Source of the DNA: Zopfochytrium polystomum
Taxonomy: Eukaryota; Chytridiomycota; Chytridiomycetes; Chytridiales; Chytridiaceae
DNA: 64,000 bases
Assembly (NCBI GenBank): GCA_025765615.1
Contig: JAIVFJ010000028.1
Location: 62,001-126,000 of the forward strand
Direction: 5' to 3'
Positions within the stretch are counted from its first letter, which is position 1; each line of letters opens with the position of its first letter. Of this stretch, positions 1 to 10,953 are shown piece by piece. Position numbers and translations under genes: made by a program. The notes below the pieces were generated by a model that saw only the letters and a list, made by a program, of their open reading frames with translations, had not been told where the DNA came from and searched no databases.

Positions 1-537
1 GCCGCCCCTAAGACCTTATTGATTCATTTGCAAGAGCTTCGCAAGGAAGAGGAAGAGGCGCGTATGGCACGAGCGGCTGCCGAAAAGAGCGAGGCGGCAG
101 CGAAAAAAGCATCGGTAAACAGTGCTCTTCCGATACCCTCGCAGGCTGCGCCAAAAGCTGTCGCCGCCGTTTCAAACGCTCTGCCAGCGGCTTCCCCGAG
201 AGAGCAGCCTAAAGACTCTGGCAAGCCGCTGAACGCTGTTCGACCGACACCGCCAGCTTCTTCGCTCGCCGCAACCTCTTCACGGGCAGTGCCCGTCAAA
301 CCCGAAAGTGCAACCGTCGTTTCCTCCGCCTCTGGCATCCCGTCCCCATCGCGGCCCTTCCCCATCCTGAATTGGCTGTCCAAACTGTCACCCCCGATGT
401 TTTTGTTTCTCGCCCTTTATTTTCTTTTGCGGCAACAGCGGAGCGATTCCTTCCGAAAAACGCCTTTGGGGAGATTCATGACGCGTTTGGAGAAGAGCCT
501 GATGTCGCTCGTTCGGGTCGGAGCATCAGTATCTTGA
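1..537 (+). CDS. C-terminal part of an unrecognised, possibly tail-anchored protein (5' end outside the window)
   Basis: The frame is open from base 1 to a TGA at 535-537 (178 codons), so this is the 3' end of a gene that starts upstream. The visible protein begins with a short charged helix rich in E, A and K (about residues 10-35). A long Ala/Pro/Ser-rich disordered stretch follows, then one hydrophobic segment (PPMFLFLALYFLL, about residues 130-145) and a basic tail of about 35 residues. One membrane segment close to the C terminus would fit a tail-anchored protein; that is inference. The gene converges on the minus-strand coiled-coil gene ending at 641. The hydrophobic stretch could instead be intron sequence, because an overlapping + frame (from 372) also looks protein-like, so the last 150 bases are uncertain. 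No family recognised. Confidence 0.45.
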   Translation, partial: AAPKTLLIHLQELRKEEEEARMARAAAEKSEAAAKKASVNSALPIPSQAAPKAVAAVSNALPAASPREQPKDSGKPLNAVRPTPPASSLAATSSRAVPVKPESATVVSSASGIPSPSRPFPILNWLSKLSPPMFLFLALYFLLRQQRSDSFRKTPLGRFMTRLEKSLMSLVRVGASVS

Positions 538-640
538 ATTGGAGAGGCAGGTTTCTCGTAGGGGAGTTGAAGAAGAGGCCGGGTATTCTTTCTAATATAT
601 ATGTGACCATGTGGTTGAAGGGAAGGACCGATTTTGCGGG

Positions 641-2174
641 CTACATCACGGCGCACCCGCAACCGGTTTCGGTTCTGTCCCGAACCGCAGGGACGACCGT
701 TGGCGCTTTCAGCACCCTGTCCACGTCGAGGTCTTTGCCTTTCCCGCCAACCAGATCGCCGGAGCCGCAGGACTTGAGAGTGTTGGAGCTTCCCAGCGCT
801 TCGTTCGCGATGCGCAGCGCCTCTGCAGCTTCGCGCTCGTCGGCTTCCCGCATGGCCCGGGCCTCTGCTTCAGCCTTTTCTCGGACCGCCCTCTCGGCGG
901 CTTCTGCTGCCTCCCTCTCCGCGGCCTCCGCTCGCTCTTTGGTCAGTCGCTCCTCCTCCTTCTGACGGAGGTAAGCAGCCCGCTCCTCTGCGGTCATGAG
1001 CTGTAGTAGTGGAGTGGCGGCAAAAGTGAATAAGACTGTCTCGTCCGTTCGAAAACTGTACCACATACCTTAAGCTTTCTCTCCTCTTCAAATCTCTCCA
1101 TAGCTTCCTTCTGTTTGCGCAACTTTTCCGCCCTCAACGCCTCCTCTTCTCGCCGGCGAGCCTCCTCTGCCGCTTTCTTTCGGGCCTTTTTGTTCCCACG
1201 TTATCAAAGGGGCGTCAACGGCTAGGTCCGTTCGCGAAAATTTAGAATACCGCACCTCCTCCTCCTGGGTTTTCCTCCGCAGCTCCTCCAGTTTTGCGAA
1301 AGCCTCTGCTTCCTTTCTCTTCTCCTCGGCGGTTCGTCGAAGCTCCTCAGCCGACCGTTCCAACTGCGTTTGCACGAGCAGGGCAGGGTTGGCATGGAAG
1401 AACGACCCCCAATTTTCTTTGCCAAAGAAAGCTCCCCCTCCCTTTGCCCGTACCTGCTTGTGCTTTTCAAATTCTTCCATGTGCTTCTTCTGCTCCAAAA
1501 GTCTAGCGCGTTGTGTACAGTAAGAGTTTTAAGTGAGTCAAATCCGAAACCAGAAATCGCCCGCTTCGCCACCGGAGATCCGGGGGGTTTACCTGGCCTG
1601 GCGGGCCTCCTCTTCGGCTTGGCGGCGCTGCTCTTCGGCAGCCTTCTTCAGCTTGGCTTCAGCTTCGAGCTTTTCCTTCAAGATTCGCGCTTTCTCGAAA
1701 GCTTCCTAACACGGGGCAAACAGAGTGAAAAAAATTAGGCGCTGTGGATAAGCAACTTGCTTTATGCGGCAAACGCAACTCGCTCGCGCAAACGATTCCC
1801 AAGGCCCAGCCAGAATAGAAAACAAAACGAAAGAAATATGAAAAAAAAAGCACATCTTACCGTTTCTTGCTTCTGGAGAGCCTCTGCGGATGCCGCGCGT
1901 TTCCTTTCCTCTGCTTCTTGCCTCTTCCGCTCGAACTCGGCTACCGCGAGCTTCTTCTCCTCATCGGTGCGGAAAATCCTGCAAAAAGCAGGGCGGTGGG
2001 GGTGGTCAGTGTGGCGGTCGCGGGATTTCTTGCGATCAGAGTCCGACGCGAAACGTGTGCAGAGAGATTATTTTTTTTTTCTTTTGGCAGCAATGTGACC
2101 GGGAGGAGTGGGGCTGTTGGGTGGTGTGAGGTGAAATAGCTTTACTTTTCTTCGCTGCCGGTGGTGGTGCCCAT
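641..2174 (-). CDS. Charged coiled-coil protein with C-terminal CaaX box and Met-Gly start
   Basis: Six or seven exons join in frame with GT-AG borders: 2174 to about 2146, about 1978-1861, about 1706-1595, about 1503-1455, about 1385-1249, about 1190-1071 and about 1002-641. The product is about 330 residues, nearly all one Glu/Arg/Ala/Lys-rich coiled coil, followed by a Gly/Ser linker and the ending GCGCAVM before TAG. CAVM fits a CaaX prenylation box (Met as X favours farnesyl), with a second Cys two residues upstream. The ATG at 2174 gives MGTTTGS, which fits the loose N-myristoylation pattern. If both signals work, the helix is anchored to a membrane at one or both ends. The frame stays open upstream to an AG near 2305, so a longer N terminus with an extra exon is possible. 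It lies just downstream of ARMH1 on the same strand. No specific family recognised. Confidence 0.6.
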
Positions 2175-2378
2175 CGCGTGAGCAAAGGCTCGAAACTCCC
2201 ACTCCACAGGGTCCAAAAAATTTCCAGACGTGGGGCTTTTTGACAATCGTTCGCGGACTTCCCTTGGGCGAAAGAAATTTGCTCCACACTCCAGCCCCTG
2301 CTAGTTACAAGAACAATGCGGGTGCGCAATATGTAGTGGGTGTTCTAACTTGAAGACGTAGTTTGGAAGTACACTGCA

Positions 2379-2384
2379 TTTATT
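2379..2384 (-). terminator. AATAAA poly(A) signal overlapping the ARMH1 stop codon
   Basis: On the minus strand the last codons of the ARMH1-like gene read GAG AAA TAA A, so an AATAAA hexamer runs through the stop codon. If it is used, the 3' UTR would be only about 20-30 nt, which fits the close start of the next minus-strand gene near 2174-2379. Confidence 0.35.
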
Positions 2385-5300
2385 TCTCTTCCGTCTGCCT
2401 ATCCGAGAAACTCCGCGTCAGTGCGTTCTGCATGGTGTCCCTCAGACTGTCGTTGAACGCAACCATCAGCTCCTCGTTCTCCCTTTGCACCTTGCGCGAA
2501 TTTGTCGACCGAAACCGCTCAAGCTTCGGAAGGAAAGGTCACGATTTCAGTACGGCCGTGTGAGTTCAAAGGGTACCCACCTCGGTAATAAACCGATCTG
2601 ATGATTCCGCTGATTCGCGTTGGAATTTACTTCCCTGCAGCAAAAATCATCAGCCAAGCTCCTTTAAAAAATCCTGATCGCTTCGCGGATGGTCACGCTT
2701 AATCCAAGTGCAGTACTCAACTGAAAATGTTGTGTTGGATGACGCGTGGCCGTACGGCTCGTACATCTCTTCCACCAGGTGCTCTTCGTTCGGCTATCGT
2801 ATGGTCAAGTGAGAATTCACATCCAGTATCCTATGTAGATTAACAATATTGTCGCACACTTACGTCTTTCATCTTTTCGTACTCTGATATGATGGCATCC
2901 TTTTGAGCCTTGGTCTGATCTACCTGCTGCGCCGCCGACGGCGCCTCGGGCTTGTCCGTCGGCGCAATCGTATCGCTGTCCTGTCTTTTAGTTGCAGATT
3001 TTGGTTGTTGTAACAGTTTGGATACTGTCAGGCTTGAATGAGGGCGCTAGGATATGCGGCTTCTCCAGCGCATATCAAGCTTTCACGCCCCCAACAAAGA
3101 GGAATCGCGGCGCTCTGATGAAAAGGAAAATGAACGGTACGAACTTCTCATGAGCTCCGCGACTGGTTGGGAAAGCAGTCGACCCGGTGCTCGCACGGTG
3201 GCGCCCACCAGTCGTAGGTCGACTGGAGCCGAGTGAACCACTTCAACGTAGAAGTTGATGGGTCAGCAAGAAAGCATTTCGTGTGTCAAGGAAGAATAGG
3301 AACGAGCGAGTGTGCAATTGCATAAAATGAGAAGAATAAAAAAAAGCGGGGGTTGGGTTTGCCCTGCACTCTACTCACTCGTCATCCGAGCTTCCCGACG
3401 CATTCGAATCGCGGTCCTTTTCATCTTCATTGCGCTCGTACGCCGTCACGCGAACAGTGTTTTTGCGCAAGTAGCGCACCTGTTCCCACGTCAGCTCGCG
3501 GAAAAAGGTGTCTGGTTTGTCCTGTATGGTTTTTTTTTTTGTCCAAGATATTCCCCGCCCCGTCCCCGACCGAATTCAGTTTTCAGGTACGACTTGGGAT
3601 TTTTCGAGCGAGAAGAAGTTGCGCCCGCACCTCTATGAGATCCAAAAGTTTCGGCCCATATTATCTTGAAGGGCGCCGGCAACGAAGTGAAACGTCTGAA
3701 CGAGGAACTGGGTTTTTGCATTAGGGATGAGCCGTACCTTCTCCTTGCGTGCCCATGTAGCTTACCAGCATTGTATTGGCTGCATAGCGTTGGCTTTCTG
3801 GGTGCGCCACGTTCGCGACAGTATTGAGAAGGCCGCAAACGACTTGAAGCTGAATCATGCGTTCGGCGAGCTCCATATTGGTGGCAGCAATAACACTGCA
3901 AATGAAGCGGTGAGGCGCATGGAAAAGAGTTTGTAGACACACCAACGAAATGAAACCGTCAGCCGAGAGCACTACAGAGAGCTTGCGACTTACCCGAGAA
4001 GCTTTGCGGCGTATGCTTGTTGAATGTAGATGGATAGTGTACCATCCCATGGTTTATCGTCTTGGATAGTGATGCCGTTCCACTGGTTCGCAGTCAAAGT
4101 CTTTCCTTCTCCCTTTTGCGCCCGCCGTCTCCTATCTGTGACGCAAACCAATCTATGTCAGCGGAATCGCCCGTTGTACTTTGCGACATCACCGTCGTTC
4201 ACTTCCTCTGCCGAGTCGTCGACCTGGGTCTTCAAAATGTTGATCAGCTGTGTCAGAATTGCGTCTTGCAGATTGGGACGCTGCACAAGTTCCCGCAGCA
4301 TTTCGTATCCTGGGAAATAAGCGCAAACGCGTTCAGGTTTAAGACAAGGGAAAAAGCAGAGTCGGTTTTACCCTCATATTGAATCTGGATGTGTGGGCTT
4401 TTGAGGAGGCTTAAAGTGGCGTCCACAATCGAGACATGAATCAGTTGCACAGAAGGCTAAAAGCGTGGACGAATTCAGCAGTGCGTCACATTGCCGTTGG
4501 ATCTGAACACGGCGAGATTTACCAGCAGCATCCGGAGTGCCTGTCCAACCATCTGCTGAGCGGTTGGCGATGACGACGGTGATGTAAGAAGGGAAAGCAG
4601 AGACTTGTAGACTTGCATAAGGAACTTGGGATTTCCCTTTGATGCCCAGGGAAAAACAAGAAATATCAACCTCTGAGGCCGCTTTATCGTTCTCCGCTCT
4701 CCTCTCCGTCCCCACTCGCGCAATTTGCTTTCTTCTCTCTCAGTCCCCCGCCAACTCACAGTGCCGAGCTGGTGCAGCAGATTCTGGCAATAATCTTGCG
4801 TGACCTCCGACTTCGAACGCGCGAGACAGTCTGCGACAGCGCGGACTCCGTAGCTCTCGCAAAGAAACTCTTTGTACTTTCTCCCGGCGTGCGCGACGTG
4901 AAGCAGGAGTCGGAGGGCTTCAGCCTTGTCTGCCTGCATCCATCCATTGTTAGTGTCGTTGGGAACCGGAATGAAAGTTACAGTAGAGGGGAAAGCGAAG
5001 ATGAAAGGATGAGCAGTCGGTGAGGGGCAGAAAAGACCAACCTCCTTTATTTGGCTGAGACCAAGTAGCTCGAGAACTGTGAGCACACCCCCGATTTCGA
5101 GAAATTCAGCCAGAAACCGATGCCCGCTTGCCGCGGAAATGAAAATGGAGATGGCGCGTAGCTGTAGCGAAATATTGTACCCAAGCAAGTACCTGGACGT
5201 GGGCAAGCGCGGAATCGTTAAGCCAGGAAGGATAAATTGAAGGGTGTTTCACGAAGCGTGAGCTCTGCTTATTACGTCAATCGCAGCCACGCCGATATTC

Positions 5301-5593
5301 GCGTCAAGAAAAGGCTTGCACCGTTTCCCAGCTCGCGTTCAAGCTGTGGGCCCGTCTTGTTTGCGTTATTATCCACAAATTCTTGCAAGATCTTCTCACG
5401 TATGCTCCGATTGCCCTGCACTTGCTCAGAAATGCGAGTGGGGAGCTCCAATCATTCTTACTCGATCCCAAGTCTTCGAGACTTGAAGGTAATATGAAGT
5501 GGCGCTTGACGTGACATGAAGAATCTTATGAGTGTGAGTCGGCGGAATACTCGTGATTGCCGCGTACGCCGATCTTTTCACGGAGTCTGTCAT
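2380..5593 (-). CDS. ARMH1: ARMH1-like armadillo-helical protein (cilium-associated family)
   Basis: The exons give a protein collinear with animal armadillo-like helical domain protein 1 (C1orf228). The N-terminal exon shows REKILQEFVDNN, a counterpart of the family's N-terminal helix. The large exon at 5206-4475 carries FLEIGGVLTVLELLGL and CESYGVRAVADCLARSKSE, close matches to the animal protein. The exon at 4050-3721 carries PESQRYAANTML, and a DNMGRNF segment follows an intron at about 3770-3700. The tail (about 3500-2380) is short exons rich in charged residues, ending in RQTEEK and TAA. The ATG at 5593 needs a 37-nt intron (GTAAGA to CTGAG) to join the conserved core. ARMH1 is found mainly in ciliated organisms and its function is poorly known. 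The strongest exons are certain; the start and the 3' exons between 3480 and 2600 are less so. Confidence 0.72.
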
Positions 5594-5726
5594 TCGCAAA
5601 CCTTTTTTTCTTTGTAATGTAGGACAATCATTTTTCAAACTCCCTTAGAGGTTTTACTCTCAATGTATTCAAACAAGATCCTTCACTGTTTTTCAGCGGG
5701 ACCCTTCAGTGCACCATCGTTTGTCA

Positions 5727-8700
5727 TCAATAGAACGGTTTAGCAACGTACATGCTCCCGACTTTTCCCGACAGCTCCGGGCCATTGCCGTAGACGGGCG
5801 TGACTTTGTACATGTTCACATTGGAAGCGTCCACGTCACTGACAGGCTTCGCAGCGGAGGTGTTTGGTGTCGGCGCTTCGGCTTTGGGGGTGGCAGGCTT
5901 TTCCGCCGATTTGGCCTTTGCCGCACTTTCAGCCGCTTTCTTTGCTGTGTTCGGTTTCACGTTTGACGGCGAGGATGTTCCCTTCCCATCAGATTGCTTC
6001 TTCGATGCATCTTTCGATCCGGCGGCGCTGGCGGTTTCGCCTGGAGTACCTTTCAATGAAGTAGACGCCGCGGATCCGTCGGGGATCAAAATCAAGTGGA
6101 TAGGTTCGGCCTCGCTTGCAAATGGTTTGTCGATAATGTAGTAGCCCTTCCGCTCGAGCTGAATTATGTCGCCTTTCTTGCAAAGCCGAAGGTTCCAGTC
6201 ACCCCATGCCTCCGTCTTGAATTCAGATACTGGCGTGAGGAAGTCTTTCAACTCATCACCCTCCTCCAGTTTTTTCTTGTTGATGAGGAAATCGTAGTCC
6301 AACAGAAGCAGTTTGACGGGAGCAAGCTCTGGTCGGCCTTCAGGAATCGCGCGAGACAGCCAAGTAAGCTTCTTCTTCGTTTTTTTGAAATCGCCATCAA
6401 GATTCAAGCTGATATCGATGATGCCAATAAACGACTTGTCCTCAGTCCATTGAATTTTCTCGATGATCACGTTGCCCCAGTCCATAAATGTCACCTGTGG
6501 TGAACAAGCAGCAATTCAGTCAAGGTACACATTTCCTTGCAACTGACCTCCTCTCCAGCAGACAAGTCCTTTGCGTCAGCGAATTCAATGTACAACTCCG
6601 AGGAGTAGACGGTCGTCTTCATACCGACATCTGGGTTTTTCTTATGCTTCAAGGTCTCCTTTGCATAAGGCTTGAAAGAATCGCGGTCAACGACACGGAC
6701 CTTAGTACTGGGATAATTTTGATTATTAACTGCGTGTGACTCAAATGCAACCTACATCTTGTCGCGAACGATGCCAGTGTGGCGGGGGGCGATCGGGTCG
6801 ATGACGCTTTTGTTTTTGGCCCAGATCTTGTCCCACTCCAATTCAAGAAGTTTCTGTGACGCTCCTTGCATAAGAATGTATTCGCGCAGAGCTTGGATAG
6901 TCATTCCACGGCGTCGGATACCACGGACAGTAGGCACACGTGGGTCATCCCAGCCACTGACAACTCCTGTGTCGACGAACCAGGTGAGCTTGCGCTTCGA
7001 GAGAAGGGTGTACACGAAGTTGATTCGACTGAAGTCCCACATATGAACCCATCGCAAGTTGAGCGCCTTCAGAAACCACTCGTATTGAACATTGCGGTCG
7101 CGGTATTCATTCGAACGAAGCGCATGAGTAACGCCTTCAATGGAGTCAACCACTGGGCACGCAAGATCATAGGTGGGGTAAACTTTCCAGGTTGTCCCAG
7201 TCCGGTGATGAGGGGTGAGGTTGCAGCGGTAGATGACCGGGTCCCTCAGCGCGCCGTTCTTGTCTTGCATGTTGATCTTGGCACGAAGGCAGTTCCGGAG
7301 ACCCTCTTCCGAACCTTTCGTCATCTCAGCAAACCGCCGCAAGCTCTCCTCCACGGGAAGATTCCGGCATTTGGAGTCTTTCATCTCTAATCGCTCTTCG
7401 CGCATCTGTGTTTATTGGTCAGAAACACGTCTCGCTAGGTCTGGCAGAAGCAACTCACAGTCTCCATGTCTGCGTCATCGGCGTAGGCCAAGCCCTTCTT
7501 GATCATGTCTGTCGCAATATCGTGCAACTGCTTAAAGTAGTCCGACGTGTAACTAAGTGCATCCGGCTTGATGCCGAGAAGAGACAAGTCCTCCTTGATG
7601 CTCTCCTCGAACTCCATCTTCTCCTTACTCGGATTTGTGTCGTCGAAACGGAGCAGAAGCTTTCCCTCGTAGTGGCGAGCAAAGTAGTCGTTCAAAAGAG
7701 CGGCTTTGGCGTGTCCAATGTGGAGATACCCTGACGGCTCTGGAGGAAAGCGCGTCACAACTTTTCCTGGCTGCGCATCTTTCAACCCAATATCGAAGGA
7801 ACCCTGATCTTTTTTTGCCTAACGGAAATCAGTCAGACCGCTGTTTATGAGTGCGCGAAAAGTACCTTGTTGGAGTCGTTCACTGCTTTTTCGATATCAG
7901 ACAGAGCCTGGTTTACAAAGTCGAGGGATTCGACGTGTGAAAACCAACGCTGCAAGTAGGTTCCAATGTCACTCCCAGCTCGCAGCTGTTTGTTGAAAAT
8001 GGGGCTGGCTGCTCCAAAGCGGTTAGACAATTGTAACAGTTTGCGAGCGTGCTGATTACATCGAAGGGCTCCCCAGCATGCAATGTCAGCGACGGTGAGG
8101 TGGTAGCCGACCAGGAAGGACCGCAGTTTCAAGTGAGAGTCCAGCTTAGAGAAGGCGGCCGACAGTGGCTTGAATGCGGCAGTCGGCGCTAGTGAATCGA
8201 CGCAAAAATCGAGCCAGTAATCGATTTGGGACGCCTTTACCGGATCGGCCGTTCCAAGGGCGGCCGCGTACTCGGGAGTGTACTTGCTCAAGAGTCGAAG
8301 CACTGGGTACGTCGAGGAAAGCGAGCTGGAGAAATGGAAGTCCTTAGTCAAGAAAGTCGGGGCCGTTATGATAAGTCTTTGCTCACAATTCAGAGGCCGT
8401 CGAAGATGCCGGGACGGTCAGCTCGGCCGACTTTCCCGCGTCCAGAGAAGCAAACTGAACAGGTAGCTTAAGACGGTGCGCGACGGCAACGACGGCTTTA
8501 TCACGGTACGCGCGACAACGGGTAGTTGTGTCAGTAAAAATAGATGAGGGTGCCCAACGGCAGGTTAGTGGCGCGAAGATCAACAACCCGCGCGTAGTTC
8601 GATGCGCCAGGACAACAGCGTGCGTTCGGAGGAGTGCGCACAGTTGCGTGTGCGATTGTGCATGGTTGTGATCGGGGTGAGGGGGGAGCCTACCGTACGC

Positions 8701-8745
8701 CGGCGTTGCTGCTTTCTGCGCGACACGCAGGCTCAGCGGATTCAT
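5727..8745 (-). CDS. GUS1: Cytosolic glutamyl-tRNA synthetase (class I, GST-like N-terminal domain)
   Basis: The enzyme charges tRNA-Glu with glutamate in the cytosol. The N terminus resembles the GST-like domain of EPRS/GUS1: ATG at 8745 gives [10 protein letters not shown], a long intron follows to about 8486, and the domain continues with [10 protein letters not shown] and the exon at 8351-7845. The catalytic core follows: the HIGH motif in [14 protein letters not shown] (near 7720), FDDTNP, then [20 protein letters not shown] and the KMSKS-class motif LSKRKLTWF (near 6985). The anticodon-binding beta barrels occupy about 6760-6080. The last 90 residues are a Lys/Ala/Ser/Pro-rich linker and a short Tyr-rich tail ending in KPFY. 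There is no prolyl-tRNA synthetase half, so it is a stand-alone GluRS as in other fungi. One small N-terminal intron (about 34 nt near 8400) is my inference, because a stop interrupts the frame there. Confidence 0.93.
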
Positions 8746-9036
8746 CCTTCTGCGTGTGTGTGTGTGTGTGTGGGATTTGGTTTTTTTTTTATTTTCTTTT
8801 GTTTTTTGTTTTCGTTTCTTGTAGTTTGTTTTTTTTCCTCTTTCTGTTCTCTCTCTTTCCAACGCATTTCCCCCCTCACTCAGACATCTACCACGTCAAT
8901 TGCTGTCGTGTCTGTCAGTCGATCGGGAGCAGAAGAAAGAAAGAAAGGAAAGAAAGAAAGACCAGGCTCACCTCACCTACCCCACCCCGAACGGACCCTG
9001 GACCTACACCGCACACCACCGCGAGAAAGGCTCATA
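8746..9036. promoter_or_regulatory. Divergent promoter between GluRS and SURF6
   Basis: Short spacer serving two translation and ribosome genes read outwards. It holds a (GT)n run at 8752-8772, T-rich tracts to about 8835, a CT tract at 8836-8866 (a GA tract when read toward GluRS) and an AAAG/AAGG purine tract at 8931-8961 on the SURF6 coding strand. No specific transcription-factor site is claimed. Confidence 0.4.
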
Positions 9037-10401
9037 ATGGCGGTGGCTTCGTCCCTGCTGCCGCTGGAGGTAAGAAGAAGACTCGTGGTACAGCTGCTCC
9101 GGGGTGCTGCAAGGGTGCTGGCTGTCGATGCCCGCGTTGGCACGTGTGCGTCTGGGCATAGGTGCTCCGTCCGTCCCAAAGTCGATTTGGCGTCCACCGC
9201 GCCAGCAATCATTGACGCCTTTTCCTGCGTAACAACCAGGATCGCCTCCAAGCGTACCAAAAGAGCTTTGACGCCCTTGTTCAAATGATTCCCGAAAAGT
9301 ACTATCTTCCAGCCGACAGCGACACTTCCGTGAGTTCTAATGCACCGAGGCGAACTAGTGGTAGCTGACTCTGCCACAGCTGATGTACAAGAAAAGGAAC
9401 AAGAATTCGAAGCAGGCCATCAAGGAGTCCACAAAGAAGGCGAAAAAGCTCAAGGTGTGACAAATCTCAGCAAAATTCGGAAATCGCACTAATCAAAACG
9501 GCTTGAAACCTTCATAGTTCGAGCTCGAGAAGGATCCGATAGCTGCAGCGACCACCGACGACTCGCCGGACGCCTTTCCCCTTCACCCCCAGACCGCTAT
9601 TCAGCCGCTTCCGCCGCCTGTGGGCATCTCCGAACTGCGAGAGCGCGTGAAAGAGAAAATTGCGGCACTTCGGACAAAGCGTGGGGCCTCATCGACAGAT
9701 ACACCCTCCAGCGACGGCCCGAAGAGCCGACAGGAAATACTGGAAAAGAGGCTAAAGCGTAAGAAGGAAAAGTTGGAAGAGAGGAAGAAGCAAAAGGATA
9801 TTCTCGTTACGAAAAAGGATCCGTTATTAGTAAGTGCGCAGTATTTGCTGCCGGAGAGGCGTTAACACGGTCTCGCTCTAAGGGGGCATTCGCTGCACGT
9901 TCATCTTCCTCAGCACCTGCGGCGCCAGCAAAACCAAAGGTTGTTGTTGAAGATTTGTCGTTTGGCCGTATCGAGTTTGGTCAAGAGGAATCGCATCCTA
10001 CCGGCAAGAAAAAGTCCGACCCGTTCAGTTTGCTGAAGAAAGTCGAAGCGCAACATGCGAGACTAGAGCAGCTGAAGGAGCGTGACCCCGAGAAGGCCCT
10101 CGCGATCACCGAAAAGCAGAAATGGGGAAAAGTGCTCAAGTTGGCGGAGGGCGAAAAGATCAAGGACGAACTGAAAACGCTCCAGAAGACCGTCAAGAGA
10201 AAGCGGAGGATGAAGGAGAACTCTGCGAAGGAGTGGGCAGACCGAAAGGCAAATCTGGCGAGAACGATGGATGACCGCCAGAAGCGGCGGAATGAGAACT
10301 TGAAGGCCCGGGTGGAGGGCAAGCTTAAGGGCAAGGGGGGAGGTGTAAAGAAGAAGAGCAGACCGGGCTTTGAGGGCGGGGCAAGAAAGAAGGGCAAGTA
10401 A
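9037..10401 (+). CDS. RRP14: SURF6/Rrp14 family ribosome-biogenesis protein
   Basis: Nucleolar RNA-binding protein needed for pre-rRNA processing, mainly for the 60S and also the 40S subunit. The first exon (9037 to about 9069, MAVASSLLPLE) ends at GTAAGA. The second carries LQAYQKSFDALVQMIPEKYY, the typical Rrp14 N-terminal block. A very basic exon (KKRNKNSKQ) follows, then a long exon from about 9520 with SELRERVKEKIAAL and SRQEILEKRLKRKK, the start of the SURF6 domain. After an intron near 9830-9882 the core continues with LSFGRIEFG, KRKRRMKENSAKEW and DRQKRRNENLKAR, and ends in RPGFEGG plus a Lys/Gly tail. Five exons, about 390 residues, normal for the family. The ATG is the first in a good context after the purine tract. 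Confidence 0.9.
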
Positions 10402-10953
10402 TGTATGGACTAGTATACTACAGTAAGTCAGCAAACACTACAATACATTGGCAAACGACTGCGCTTTCACATCATATTGATTTTGGCCAGATTGCGCAAT
10501 TTCTCCTGACGGCAATTAAGTGGGTTGTTTTTTGTGGTCTTGCTGCCGCGGCCTTCACTAACTTTCCAGGACACCTACCTGCTAATACTACTATCAAAAC
10601 CGCCCAGACACAGCACTCAGATTTGTTTTCGGCCGCTTCTGCCAGTTGGCCACCATGATTTGGAAAAGATAAAATAAAATAATAATAATAATTTTTTTTT
10701 ATATTGATATTTCCCCGTAGAACCAATCGACTTGTTGGTTGAAGCAGGGATGCTCAATTTTGAACTTTGCTGAGCCCTGCCCGTGCCCACGTTGACTCCA
10801 GCGACCGGCATAGCACAGGAACGTGTAGAAGGCACCTTCCTCAACATATCTTCATAACGTTGCCGGTAGCCTGTGGTAACGGGTGCCGGTTCTTTCAGAC
10901 CCCGAATAAAGGGTGAAGAAACGGCGCCCCTTTGACTTAGACAAAAACGCACC
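10402..10953. other. Intergenic spacer SURF6-SQS1
   Basis: No convincing gene. There is an A/T-rich run (AAATAAAATAATAATAATAA followed by a T tract) at about 10668-10700, which includes AATAAA-like hexamers that could end SURF6 transcripts. The rest shows nothing I recognise. Confidence 0.4.

Noticed and set aside
372..965. 197-codon plus-strand ORF
   Set aside because: Its second half is the antisense of the well-supported CaaX coiled-coil exon; only 372-540 remains a possible alternative exon.
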